Position numbers and translations under genes: made by a program. From RGIG7300 sp045133915 (GTDB lineage: Bacteria > Bacillota > Clostridia > Oscillospirales > CAG-272), in NCBI GenBank assembly GCA_045133915.1, contig JBGUUX010000095.1, forward strand, positions 1 to 49,025: a stretch of DNA of 49,025 nucleotides, in the 5' to 3' direction. This document shows, in pieces, positions 1 through 8,327 of the stretch. Below the pieces are notes generated by a model. It was not told the DNA's origin. It searched no databases and saw nothing but the letters and a program-made list of their open reading frames with translations. Each line of letters begins with the position of its first letter. Positions within the stretch are counted from its first letter, which is position 1.

Positions 1-70
1 TCATCTGAGGCAAAGCCGAAGATTTCATCAGCGTTAGCTGATTTCATCCTTGCATCAGCAAGGATTTCAT
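1..70. repeat. Array of short hairpins punctuated by ATTTCAT
   Basis: Three consecutive inverted repeats lie at 3-23 (ATCT/AGAT and GGC/GCC arms, imperfect), 27-42 (ATCAGC/GCTGAT, perfect) and 46-65 (ATCCTTGC/GCAAGGAT, perfect). Between and after them the same word ATTTCAT recurs at 22-28, 41-47 and 64-70. The arms differ in sequence while the punctuation is constant, so this is neither a simple tandem repeat nor a CRISPR. The array begins at or before base 1, so its full length is unknown. It could be a non-autonomous mobile repeat, a recombination target or a structured RNA end. Confidence 0.7.
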
Positions 71-133
71 TTTTGCAAGAGTTCGAATCCATACGCAAAA
101 ACGACAAAAATATCTTTTTCGTAGTATCTATAC

Positions 134-161
134 AAAAAGCACTGCATATGCAGTGCTTTTT
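134..161. terminator. Perfect palindromic terminator
   Basis: A 28-base perfect palindrome (arms AAAAAGCACTGCAT and its complement) ends in a T-run on both strands, so it can act in either direction. It probably ends whatever plus-strand transcript enters from the left edge, since the minus-strand SLH gene has its own terminator closer to its stop. Confidence 0.85.
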
Positions 162-181
162 TCATTTTCTATATCTAAAAG

Positions 182-209
182 AAAAGCGACAGCCGAAGCT
201 GTCGCTTTT
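182..209 (-). terminator. Terminator of the SLH protein gene
   Basis: A 12-bp stem (182-193 paired with 198-209) with a four-base loop, flanked by A- and T-runs, lies 23 bases beyond the stop codon of the minus-strand SLH gene. Confidence 0.9.
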
Positions 210-232
210 ATGATTGTTTATAATCATTCAAC

Positions 233-1783
233 TTAGTTATACAGAGTGTTAACGTATGCCTCAAACATACAGAGCATCTGTGCAACCTGCATTCTGGTTG
301 CCTGACCGTTAGGTGCAAGGGTTGTTTCGCTGGTGCCGCTGATAATACCGTTCTCAACCGCCCAGAGCATAGATTCATTTGCCCAAGGAGCGATCTTATT
401 AACGTCGGTATACTTAGCATCAAACTCGGTTGTAGGCGCGGTATAGAGATCCTCTGCCTTAAGTGCATTTGCAAAGAGAGCTGCTGCCTCCTGTCTGGTA
501 AGAGGCTTATTAGGTGCAAATGTTGTAGCTGAAGTACCGCTTGTAATGCCTTCCTCGGCCGCCCAGGATACAGCGTTGTAGTACCAATGGTTAGGCTTAA
601 CGTCGGTAAAGTTATCACAAGCATACTCAGAAGTATCAACACCCCAGAAGTTTGCAAGAACCTGAACGAACATTGCTCTTGTCATTGTTACGTTAGGACC
701 GAAAGCGGTATCTGACATACCCTTGAAGTACTCTAAGTTGTAGCAACGAATAAGTGCGTTTTCGTACCAAAGCCCTGCCTTAACGTCGGCAAAGGGGATC
801 ATGGGAACAACAACCTTTGCGTCAATATCTGCGCACAAGTCGCAAACGGAGTACTTTACACCGTCCTTTTCAAAGGTAGCAAAATCATCCTCTGACAGAT
901 ACACATAATAGCCTGAAGTCTTGTGTTCATGGTTGAAATAGTATGTTATACCAAATGTTTTAACAGGTGTGCCGAAAAGCATATATCCGGGTATACCGTC
1001 AAGAGCAGTATCTGCTACAGACGCATACTCTGCGTATGTAATAACCTCTTCAGCCTCAAGGTCAAAACGGTTGGATTTATACACAAAGCTCATCTTGGAG
1101 TCCACGTTGCCGAACATGAGATCGTACCAAGAGAAATCTGCATTTTTAACACCGGCTGCCGCACAGATATCGTCAACAACTGTTGTAAGAGCTACACGCG
1201 CCTCAAAGTTCCAGCCGTTCTCGGTAAACTTAACTACTGCATTAGCGTCATTGGATGTAAGAAGCTCGTTTGCAGTACCGTTGGAATGGTAAACTCCACC
1301 GTTACCGTCAAGGTCAAAGCCTACGCAGTAGAAAGGAGCATTCTTCTCATAGTTAGCAGGATCGGATGTAAGTAAATTCAGTACGTCGATAGTTATACCA
1401 AACACGTCACCGTCAAAGCCGTAATCTCCGCCGTCTATAGCTTCTGTAAGATCAGAAGGACAAAGAAGATTGTCTATAGTCATATTTTCGCCGAACTCAA
1501 CGATCTCGGCTGCAAAATAGAGATAATTTTCATCATACGCTAAATATGATTTAGCGTTCATATCAATTGCGTTCTGTTTGTTATGGCTGATAACCGCAAG
1601 TGTACTGTTATCAAGAACGGTAGGATCTGACCAGCCGTCTGCATTGTCGATAGTACCGTCAAGTGTAGGAGTAGACTGCCATACACACACGTCATACATC
1701 TCATCATAAAGCGCAAAGCTGCTCATAGGAACAAGCATAGAAAGCACAAGAAGAAGAGATACTATAATTTTAATCTGCTTCAT
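233..1783 (-). CDS. Secreted SLH protein with a CBM9/DOMON-like N-terminal domain
   Basis: This is a 516-residue surface protein. Residues 1-24 form a signal peptide (KQIK basic start, hydrophobic core, SSFA end). Residues about 36-245 resemble the family-9 carbohydrate-binding/DOMON-like beta sandwich: an opening LDGTID...W motif, then AYDENYLYFAAEI, then an FGI-DVLN strand. Three SLH repeats follow at about 330-384, 394-448 and 457-512, each with a TR core motif (MTRAMF, LTRQEA, ATRMQV). SLH domains normally bind pyruvylated secondary wall polymer and hold the protein on the cell surface. The ligand of the N-terminal domain cannot be read from sequence. An AGGAG ribosome site precedes the ATG. 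The upstream -10 is an extended TGATATAAT. No neighbouring gene suggests a substrate. Confidence 0.85.
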   Translation of the reverse strand: MKQIKIIVSLLLVLSMLVPMSSFALYDEMYDVCVWQSTPTLDGTIDNADGWSDPTVLDNSTLAVISHNKQNAIDMNAKSYLAYDENYLYFAAEIVEFGENMTIDNLLCPSDLTEAIDGGDYGFDGDVFGITIDVLNLLTSDPANYEKNAPFYCVGFDLDGNGGVYHSNGTANELLTSNDANAVVKFTENGWNFEARVALTTVVDDICAAAGVKNADFSWYDLMFGNVDSKMSFVYKSNRFDLEAEEVITYAEYASVADTALDGIPGYMLFGTPVKTFGITYYFNHEHKTSGYYVYLSEDDFATFEKDGVKYSVCDLCADIDAKVVVPMIPFADVKAGLWYENALIRCYNLEYFKGMSDTAFGPNVTMTRAMFVQVLANFWGVDTSEYACDNFTDVKPNHWYYNAVSWAAEEGITSGTSATTFAPNKPLTRQEAAALFANALKAEDLYTAPTTEFDAKYTDVNKIAPWANESMLWAVENGIISGTSETTLAPNGQATRMQVAQMLCMFEAYVNTLYN

Positions 1784-1860
1784 AGGAATTCTCCTTTATA
1801 TTTAATCAAAACGATTATATCAATAAATTATGTATCAAAAATCAAATATATATGAAGTTT

Positions 1861-3051
1861 TTATGAACATCGCAACATATCGTGAACAAAAACTCCGTCT
1901 ACAAGTGTACATTTAACATCAATATCAGTATCAAACACGGTAAGGTCAGCAGCTCTTCCCTTTTCAATAATACCAAACTGATCGGATATACCCATAGCAC
2001 GGGCGGGATTTTCGGTTATCATACGAACTGCTTTTTCCACAGGAACGTCCGCCATGTTCACCATTACACGTATAAGTCTGTCGGTTGTAGCAACGCTTCC
2101 TGCAAAGGCTGTTCTGTCCATAAGCTTTGCAACACCGTCCTCAACAACAACGTCATAACCGTTGGCATAACTGCCGAATCTGAACACGCCCTCGCCCATA
2201 CCTGCCGCTCTCATTGAGTCGGTAACAAGAATTATCTTATCCTCAGGCTTAAACTTGTAAACCATCTTAAGTATCTCAGGAGGCAGATGGCATCCGTCGG
2301 CGATAAGCTCTACGTACATAGTATCAAGATAGATGCCTGCTTCAACCGCGCCGGCTATACGCCATGCGTTCTTACGGTGTGTAAGATGCATACAGGAATA
2401 AAGGTGGGTCATTATAGAATAACCGCCCTTTTCGTGAGCTCGCTCAATATCGGTAAAGACAGCATCGGTATGACCGATTGAGGGGATTGCATTGCGCTCA
2501 CGCATAAAGATACCAAGCTCATCCGAGCCCTCAAGCTCTGGGGCAACCGTCATACGAACGATATCGTCAGACAGATCAAACAGCTCCTTATATTCAGCGG
2601 GGTCGGGCAGACGGATATACTTTTCATCCATCGCACCCTTCTGATTTTTGGAAATATACGGACCTTCAAGGTGTATACCGAGAAGCTTTGCGCCGCTCTT
2701 CATTCCCTTTGCTTTTTTAAATGCGTCAAGTGATGCCTTGAGTTCCTCTTCGGATGCGCTGACGGTAGTAGGATACAGCGCAGTACATCCGTACTTTGCG
2801 TGATTGACACCTACGAGATCATACTCCTCGGCAACAGAGTCCATAAAGTCATAGCCGCCGCTGCCGTGTGTGTGTATATCGATAAATCCGGGAGAAAGAT
2901 ATAACTCACCCTTACCGTCAACAATACGGTCGTAGCATGATTCATCCTCAGCAACAAAACCGTCTATAACACCGTCGGTTGCGGAAAGCGTGGTTTCGGA
3001 CAGTATTTCTCCCTTGTTAATGATCTTAAAATTTTTAAACAGAATTTTCAT
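1861..3051 (-). CDS. nagA: N-acetylglucosamine-6-phosphate deacetylase
   Basis: The enzyme removes acetate from GlcNAc-6-phosphate in the cytoplasm, feeding amino-sugar catabolism and recycling of wall peptidoglycan. At 396 residues it has normal family length. The amidohydrolase signatures are present: HTH metal motif (His60/His62), HLEGPY with Glu129, GHTDA with His194, THLYSCM with His216, ADGCH with His255 and the catalytic Asp278 in LVTDSM. The usual HLFNAM and HREPG motifs are altered (HLYSCM, HRKN), so substrate preference may be shifted. A TAGGAG site precedes the ATG. No nagB or PTS gene adjoins it, and no hairpin follows its stop, so transcription could continue into the SLH gene downstream. 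Confidence 0.9.
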   Translation of the reverse strand: MKILFKNFKIINKGEILSETTLSATDGVIDGFVAEDESCYDRIVDGKGELYLSPGFIDIHTHGSGGYDFMDSVAEEYDLVGVNHAKYGCTALYPTTVSASEEELKASLDAFKKAKGMKSGAKLLGIHLEGPYISKNQKGAMDEKYIRLPDPAEYKELFDLSDDIVRMTVAPELEGSDELGIFMRERNAIPSIGHTDAVFTDIERAHEKGGYSIMTHLYSCMHLTHRKNAWRIAGAVEAGIYLDTMYVELIADGCHLPPEILKMVYKFKPEDKIILVTDSMRAAGMGEGVFRFGSYANGYDVVVEDGVAKLMDRTAFAGSVATTDRLIRVMVNMADVPVEKAVRMITENPARAMGISDQFGIIEKGRAADLTVFDTDIDVKCTLVDGVFVHDMLRCS

Positions 3052-3112
3052 TTGGTCTCCTATGGGGTAACAAAATAATTATTTAAGCATAATATACCTT
3101 AGAGGTGATATT

Positions 3113-4123
3113 ATGAGTATTTCAGATTTAAATTTCTTTGCATCAGCCAATTCCGGGCGAGGATTTGTTAGTTTTTATGAAGAGATATTCAAAGGATTGA
3201 AGAAGCACTACATCATAAAAGGCGGGCCCGGCACAGGTAAAAGTTCACTTATGAAAGCCGTAGCTAAAGAAGCAGAAAAGAGGACAATGACCGTTGAAAA
3301 GTTTTATTGTTCAAGCGATCCGAATTCTTTTGACGGAATTATCATAAAAGAGCTATCCGTAGGAATAACCGACGGTACTTCTCCACACACGGCAGATCCG
3401 AAATATCCGGGCCTGACCGATGAGATAATCAATCTGAGTGATTATTGGAACAAAAATATACTCAAAGATTACTATGAACAGATAGTATTCTCAGCCGATC
3501 AAAAGAAACAGTTGTATATAGATACCTACTTGTGTCTTAACGCTGCATTGACCATGGATACAATGATCCAGAGAGCATTATTAAATGCAACCGACACGCA
3601 AGCCCTTTGTTCACTTGCGCGTTCTTACACCGAGGTATTGCCGATACGCAGAGGAAAAACCTGCATACGATTAATCGACGGTATAACTATGAAGGGATAC
3701 CGTAAATTTGAGCCCTATAAAAACGAAGCAAATATCGTATATAATTTAAAGGATACGTATGGTATCGGACATCTGTTTTTGAGTCATATACTTAAGATAC
3801 TTTACGACTGCGAGGTTACTGTTTCCTACGACGCCCTTGACAGTAAAAAGGTTAATATGTTATATCTGCCAACCGATAAGATACTGTTTATACTCAACGG
3901 TAACTGCGGCGAAGAAATATATCTGGATGATTTTATATCAAGCAGTTTCATCCCTCACAACACCGCAATGACAAGAAAAGAAAGTCTGATGTCTGATGCA
4001 TATTCGCTTCTTGCTAAGATCGAAAAAGAACACTTTGAGCTAGAAAAGATATACATATCCGCAATGAACTTTGCACTTAAAGAAGAGTATCAGAATAAGT
4101 TAATAAAAGAATTATTCTCTTGA
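3113..4123 (+). CDS. P-loop ATPase-like protein (PRK06851-type), internally duplicated
   Basis: This 336-residue protein starts with a strong Walker A, GGPGTGKSS (residues 37-45), after the phrase KKHYIIK. About 200 residues later the same phrase pattern recurs (NIVYNLKD...GIGHLF, followed by a V-x-x-x-Y-D strand and a LPTDKILFILNG segment), so the protein looks like two tandem P-loop halves. The second half has lost the GK[ST] core. I recall a family of uncharacterised Firmicutes ATPases (PRK06851) with this two-half layout; its function is not known to me. The ribosome site GAGGTGAT ends three bases before the ATG. It is divergent from nagA across only 61 bases and lies 52 bases upstream of the radical SAM gene. 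Confidence 0.6.
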   Translation: MSISDLNFFASANSGRGFVSFYEEIFKGLKKHYIIKGGPGTGKSSLMKAVAKEAEKRTMTVEKFYCSSDPNSFDGIIIKELSVGITDGTSPHTADPKYPGLTDEIINLSDYWNKNILKDYYEQIVFSADQKKQLYIDTYLCLNAALTMDTMIQRALLNATDTQALCSLARSYTEVLPIRRGKTCIRLIDGITMKGYRKFEPYKNEANIVYNLKDTYGIGHLFLSHILKILYDCEVTVSYDALDSKKVNMLYLPTDKILFILNGNCGEEIYLDDFISSSFIPHNTAMTRKESLMSDAYSLLAKIEKEHFELEKIYISAMNFALKEEYQNKLIKELFS

Positions 4124-4148
4124 TAAAATTCCTACTGTATGTTAAAAT
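4120..4148 (+). promoter_or_regulatory. Sigma-A-type promoter for the radical SAM gene
   Basis: TTGATA (4120-4125), a 17-base spacer and TAAAAT (4143-4148) lie 27 bases upstream of the TTG start. The -35 box overlaps the stop of the preceding gene. Confidence 0.6.
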
Positions 4149-4175
4149 GTATCAACTAAACTTAGGAGATATATT

Positions 4176-5738
4176 TTGAAAGTTACTCTGTTTGCGCTAA
4201 ATTCTTCGTATACACACACAAATCTTGCAGTAAGATATCTTGCGTCAGTACTGGATCAGGCAAGATTTGACACCCATATATTAGAATACACCTTAAAGGA
4301 CAAAAAAGCAAGTGTTTTATACGAGCTTGTCTGTGCAGATTCTGATATATATGCGTTTTCTGTCTATATATGGAACATCCGTGAGATGTTGTCGTTTGCA
4401 AGAGATCTAAAAAAGCTCAGACCGCAGTCGCACATAGTATTCGGCGGACCTGAAGTCAGTTTTGAGGATGAGAGCTTTCTTTCAAAGCATCCTTATATAG
4501 ATATACTTATACGCGGTGAGGGAGAATCTGTAATCGCCGATATCTGTAAAGACCCAAAAAGTTATAGGTTAGTTGACGGTTCATGTGCAGACACATTCTT
4601 ACACGCCGGTATACTGTACGACGTATATCCCGCAGAAGGTGACATACTGTACTATGAATCAACAAGAGGCTGCCCTTACAGATGCAGTTACTGTCTGTCA
4701 TCTCTTTCCCAAGGTATAAGAGCTAAGAGCGCAGAACAGACTCTTAGCGAATTAAAGAAGTTTGAAAAGCTCGAAAGCAAACCTCGAATTATAAAATTCA
4801 TAGACCGTACTTTTAATTATGATATCCAAAGAGCCAAGCGGATATGGAGAGCCTTATGCTCTGATGAATATACGCTTAACTATCATTTTGAGATAGCAGC
4901 AGACCTGCTTGACGAAGAATGCTTTGAAATACTGTCAAAAATGCCTGCAGGCAAAATACAGTTTGAAGCCGGTATACAAAGCACCAATCCCGTAACACTT
5001 GAAGCAATCAACAGAAAACCAAACAGTACAAAAGTAATAAAAAATCTGACAAGACTTAAAGACGGCGGAAACATCCATATCCATGCTGATCTTATTGCAG
5101 GCTTACCCTACGAAGATATCAACAGCTTTGCCCGGTCCTTTGACGAATCTATATCTTGTTGCCATAAACTGCAGCTTGGATTTCTAAAAATGCTCAAGGG
5201 TTCCCATATCAGAAATGTTTCGGAAGAATACGGTTATATATACCATAGTGACACGCCGTACACGGTACTTTCAAACAACTTTATATCATATAATGAACTG
5301 TACCGCCTTGAACGCATAGCGGCTACCATCGACAGATTCTATAGCAGTTCTCGTTTTGAAAACACTATGGAATACGTACTTCAAACCGTCAAATCACCTT
5401 TTAAGTTCTTTAGTCAGCTTTGCGATATGCAGACCAAAGAGCTGGATAAGACGTCACAGCATGAGTGCAGAATGATGCTTATAGAATTGCTTCGCCACGA
5501 CAAAACGGCTATGGGTAAGCTCGCTTTGGATACACTGATACACGAAAACAAAAATCCGCCTAAAGAGCTTACAGAGTTCTATACCGAACACTTAAGGGCT
5601 ATTATAAACTCTTATACCGAAAAATTCAAGGGCTGCAGCAACAATAATTTATATATTTACAGCTTTGACTTTGATAAAGAAAACTACTATATAATCAACA
5701 GAACAGAGCATACTATGGAAAAACGGCGCATCAACTGA
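4176..5738 (+). CDS. B12-binding radical SAM protein (DUF4080-type C-terminus)
   Basis: The 520-residue protein has an N-terminal cobalamin-binding-like Rossmann region (about 1-130, with the FALNSSYTHTNLAVRYL opening and GGPEVSF). The radical SAM core begins with CPYRCSYC (Cys166, Cys170, Cys173), which binds a 4Fe-4S cluster for cleaving S-adenosylmethionine. The C-terminal ~150 residues match the DUF4080 style I know from clostridial members. Family members methylate or rearrange unactivated carbons; the substrate here is unknown, and no biosynthetic partner lies beside it. Translation likely starts at a TTG, seven bases after AGGAG, and no nearer ATG fits. The stop codon sits inside the stem of the murA terminator. 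Confidence 0.8.
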   Translation: MKVTLFALNSSYTHTNLAVRYLASVLDQARFDTHILEYTLKDKKASVLYELVCADSDIYAFSVYIWNIREMLSFARDLKKLRPQSHIVFGGPEVSFEDESFLSKHPYIDILIRGEGESVIADICKDPKSYRLVDGSCADTFLHAGILYDVYPAEGDILYYESTRGCPYRCSYCLSSLSQGIRAKSAEQTLSELKKFEKLESKPRIIKFIDRTFNYDIQRAKRIWRALCSDEYTLNYHFEIAADLLDEECFEILSKMPAGKIQFEAGIQSTNPVTLEAINRKPNSTKVIKNLTRLKDGGNIHIHADLIAGLPYEDINSFARSFDESISCCHKLQLGFLKMLKGSHIRNVSEEYGYIYHSDTPYTVLSNNFISYNELYRLERIAATIDRFYSSSRFENTMEYVLQTVKSPFKFFSQLCDMQTKELDKTSQHECRMMLIELLRHDKTAMGKLALDTLIHENKNPPKELTEFYTEHLRAIINSYTEKFKGCSNNNLYIYSFDFDKENYYIINRTEHTMEKRRIN

Positions 5739-5747
5739 TGCGCCGTT
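5722..5747 (-). terminator. Terminator of murA
   Basis: A 12-bp perfect stem (5722-5733 with 5736-5747) is followed on the minus strand by TTTTT. It lies just past the murA stop and also contains the last codons of the convergent radical SAM gene, so both genes share it. Confidence 0.85.
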
Positions 5748-5752
5748 AAAAT

Positions 5753-7042
5753 TTAATTGGCTATTTCAAAAACGTTTTCGTCGGGAATAACTACCTTCTT
5801 GATAGAAGCACCTACTGCAGCAAGCTTGCCTACAACGTTGTCATATCCGCGCTCGATATAGTGGATATCCTCTATCTCGGTCTTACCCTTGGTAGCAAGG
5901 CCTGCTATGATCATAGCGGCTCCCGCTCTGAGGTCTACCGCTCTTACCTTTGCAGGTGAGAACTTCTCGACACCCTCGACAACTGCGGTCTTGCCGTCGA
6001 CCTTGATGTTAGCGCCCATACGCTTAAGCTCCTCTACGTATCTGAAGCGGTTATCCCACACACCCTCGTTCAGAAGGCTGACACCATTAGCCAGACAGAG
6101 CAGCACACACATCTGAGGCTGCATATCGGTAGGAAATCCGGGATAAGGAAGAGTTCTTATGTTAACACGCTTAAGCTCGGGTACAGCACCGACTATAATG
6201 TAATCGTCACCCTCGAACACGGCAACACCCATCTCTCTGAGCTTTGCGGTAACCGATTCAAGGTGCTTGGGAATGATGTTCTTTATCTTCATCTTGCCGC
6301 CGGTTGCTGCTGCGGCGATCATATAGGTACCTGCCTCGATCATATCGGGGATGATAGCATAGGTGCAACCGTGCAGCTCCTTGACACCCTTGATCTTGAT
6401 GGTGCCGGTACCTGCGCCCTTGATGTTTGCGCCGCAGGCGTTAAGGAAGTTTGCAAGGTCAACGATATGGGGCTCACGGGCAGCATTCTCAATGACAGTA
6501 GTGCCTTCTGCACAGGCAGCTGCTATCATAAGGTTCATAGTAGCACCTACCGTTACAACGTCAAAGAATACCTCAGCTCCTTGAAGTCCGTTCTGAGTGG
6601 TTGCTTCAATACGTCCATTATCTACCACAACGTCTGCGCCGAGAGCGGTAAACGCCTTGATATGCTGGTCGATGGGACGAACACCGAAATCGCAACCGCC
6701 GGGATAATCAACGCTCGCTTTACCGAATCTGCCAAGCTCGGCACCGATAAGGTAATAGGATGCTCTCATACGTCTTACAAGCTCTGCGGGGCTGCTTCCC
6801 TGCTGAACCTCGGACGCGTCTATCTCAACAACATCCTTCTTGAGCATTTTGATCTTAACACCCATGCTCTTAAGTATTTCAAGAGAAACACCAATATCAA
6901 CAATGGGAGGTATATTTTCAAGGACTATCTTTTCTTTTACCAGCAGACACGCATAAACAACAGCAACTGCTGCGTTCTTGGCACCGCTGACTTCAATATC
7001 ACCGTACAGCGGCTGACCGCCGTTGATAACGATTTTCTCCAT
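5753..7042 (-). CDS. murA: UDP-N-acetylglucosamine 1-carboxyvinyltransferase
   Basis: MurA transfers enolpyruvate from PEP to UDP-GlcNAc, the first committed step of peptidoglycan synthesis in the cytoplasm. The 429-residue product keeps the substrate-binding KN pair (Lys22, Asn23) and the catalytic cysteine, Cys117, in the loop PGGCDFGVRP; a Cys here normally means fosfomycin sensitivity. I placed the start at the ATG at 7042 because AAGGGTGA lies eight bases upstream; the longer frame opens with a TTG inside that ribosome site. It is monocistronic, with its own promoter region and terminator. Clostridia often carry two MurA paralogues, and which one this is cannot be told. Confidence 0.95.
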   Translation of the reverse strand: MEKIVINGGQPLYGDIEVSGAKNAAVAVVYACLLVKEKIVLENIPPIVDIGVSLEILKSMGVKIKMLKKDVVEIDASEVQQGSSPAELVRRMRASYYLIGAELGRFGKASVDYPGGCDFGVRPIDQHIKAFTALGADVVVDNGRIEATTQNGLQGAEVFFDVVTVGATMNLMIAAACAEGTTVIENAAREPHIVDLANFLNACGANIKGAGTGTIKIKGVKELHGCTYAIIPDMIEAGTYMIAAAATGGKMKIKNIIPKHLESVTAKLREMGVAVFEGDDYIIVGAVPELKRVNIRTLPYPGFPTDMQPQMCVLLCLANGVSLLNEGVWDNRFRYVEELKRMGANIKVDGKTAVVEGVEKFSPAKVRAVDLRAGAAMIIAGLATKGKTEIEDIHYIERGYDNVVGKLAAVGASIKKVVIPDENVFEIAN

Positions 7043-7120
7043 GCAAAATGTCACCCTTCTCAAAAATTATTTATAGCGAACTGTAAAAGCAAAAATGCAT
7101 ATGTATAATTTATTCAAGTT

Positions 7121-7129
7121 ATTATATCA
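7121..7129 (-). promoter_or_regulatory. Extended -10 promoter element of murA
   Basis: On the minus strand TGATATAAT (TGn plus TATAAT) lies about 80 bases upstream of the murA start. No good -35 is present at 17 bases, which is typical of extended -10 promoters. Confidence 0.5.
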
Positions 7130-7229
7130 CATTGCTCAAAAAAAATAAAGAGGTTTTGGAAAAATTAATAGATATTTCATTAAGTTCAAAACATTACTGT
7201 TAACATTCTATGCAAAAACCGCAATGATG

Positions 7230-8327
7230 CTAATCCGCAAAATAAGCACAGGCAAGATCTACGACCATTCCGTAGCTTTGAGAACCTGCAGTATCACCCG
7301 AGGCCTTAAGATAAGTATCGTTTATGGTGTCCGTAACACTCGACGCAACCGAATCTCTGTACCTGTCAAAAAAGTTAGAGAATGCCACCATTTCCCCTCT
7401 TATGCGAAGATCCATATCCGAAATATATCGGTTATATTCTTCGGCAGACGCCTGACGCATCGCAGAAAGAACGTATTCAAGCATACTCAGGGATGCACTG
7501 TAACGTATATAAGGATCATCTGACTCAAGACATACCAAAAAAGCAACAAAATTAGCCTCGTTTTCGGGCGCTACCCCTCTTTGATGAGCCATCTCGTGAG
7601 CCATGGTATAAGGCATAGAATAATCCGGATAATTAATATTGAGATTTGCCTCTCCCGTATAATAGGTGAATATTCCGGATATATGTGTATAGGTCATTAT
7701 AGGGCTGACTGCAAGAATCTTGACGTTTGAACGAAGCTCAGGCACAAAGCTATGCTTTTTGTTAAATGAAGCATACGCATCATTAAGCTTATTGTTGAGA
7801 TCTTTAAATGAATACGGCATCGTTGAGGATCCGTCATATACGTAATCCACCTCATCTATAACAGCCTTTATCTCCTCCATAAGACAGTTCGCCGTATGCT
7901 CGAGTTCATCATAAGTAACGTCCTTAGCCTCAAGACCGAGCTTGGTCTCGAGCGCTGCACCGTTATATGCAACACCGAACATAAACACAAACGAACTGAA
8001 CATAAGGGAAAGACACGCCACAAGAGATACTATAAATCTACCCGCCTTTACGTCATCCTCGTTGCATACCTTAAAGTATATAAACAGGGCTATAAAAACA
8101 AACAGGGGCAAGCAAAGAAACATAGCCTCGCCCAAAGAAAAAGGAAGAACACCCGTGACCTTTGATATTACAAGGCGGCAAAAGGAGCTTACATATCTGT
8201 TAAACCAGTCTGAAAAGATTTCAGACATCTTTGATATAAACAATATCACCGCTGACAAAACCGCAAGCAGGATACAGATACGCGAAGCCGGGGAAAAATA
8301 TTTATCAAGAAATCTTTTAAATTTCAT
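7230..8327 (-). CDS. DUF3810 membrane protein with HExxH zinc-peptidase motif
   Basis: This is a 365-residue membrane protein. Three hydrophobic segments lie at about 15-33, 62-86 and 98-122, followed by an extracytoplasmic domain. Residues 241-250 contain HEMAH (His244, Glu245, His248), the zinc-protease motif, and a downstream ENEAN segment could supply the third ligand. The length and motif fit the DUF3810 family, whose substrates are unknown. Its ATG overlaps the end of the upstream rluA-type gene by 11 bases, so the two are translationally coupled in the GNAT-RqcH-RluA-DUF3810 operon. No clear terminator hairpin follows the stop. Confidence 0.75.
   Translation of the reverse strand: MKFKRFLDKYFSPASRICILLAVLSAVILFISKMSEIFSDWFNRYVSSFCRLVISKVTGVLPFSLGEAMFLCLPLFVFIALFIYFKVCNEDDVKAGRFIVSLVACLSLMFSSFVFMFGVAYNGAALETKLGLEAKDVTYDELEHTANCLMEEIKAVIDEVDYVYDGSSTMPYSFKDLNNKLNDAYASFNKKHSFVPELRSNVKILAVSPIMTYTHISGIFTYYTGEANLNINYPDYSMPYTMAHEMAHQRGVAPENEANFVAFLVCLESDDPYIRYSASLSMLEYVLSAMRQASAEEYNRYISDMDLRIRGEMVAFSNFFDRYRDSVASSVTDTINDTYLKASGDTAGSQSYGMVVDLACAYFAD

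Noticed and set aside
1..70. CRISPR array
   Set aside because: The repeated word is only seven bases and the intervals are themselves palindromic and of unequal length; no cas gene is present.
71..105. tRNA 3' end at the left edge (GAGTTCGAATCC looks like a T loop)
   Set aside because: The flanking bases do not form a T stem, no acceptor pairing or CCA is evident, and no 5' half is present upstream.
6263..7108. 281-codon plus-strand frame opposite murA
   Set aside because: It is a shadow of murA, cysteine- and asparagine-rich without any family pattern.
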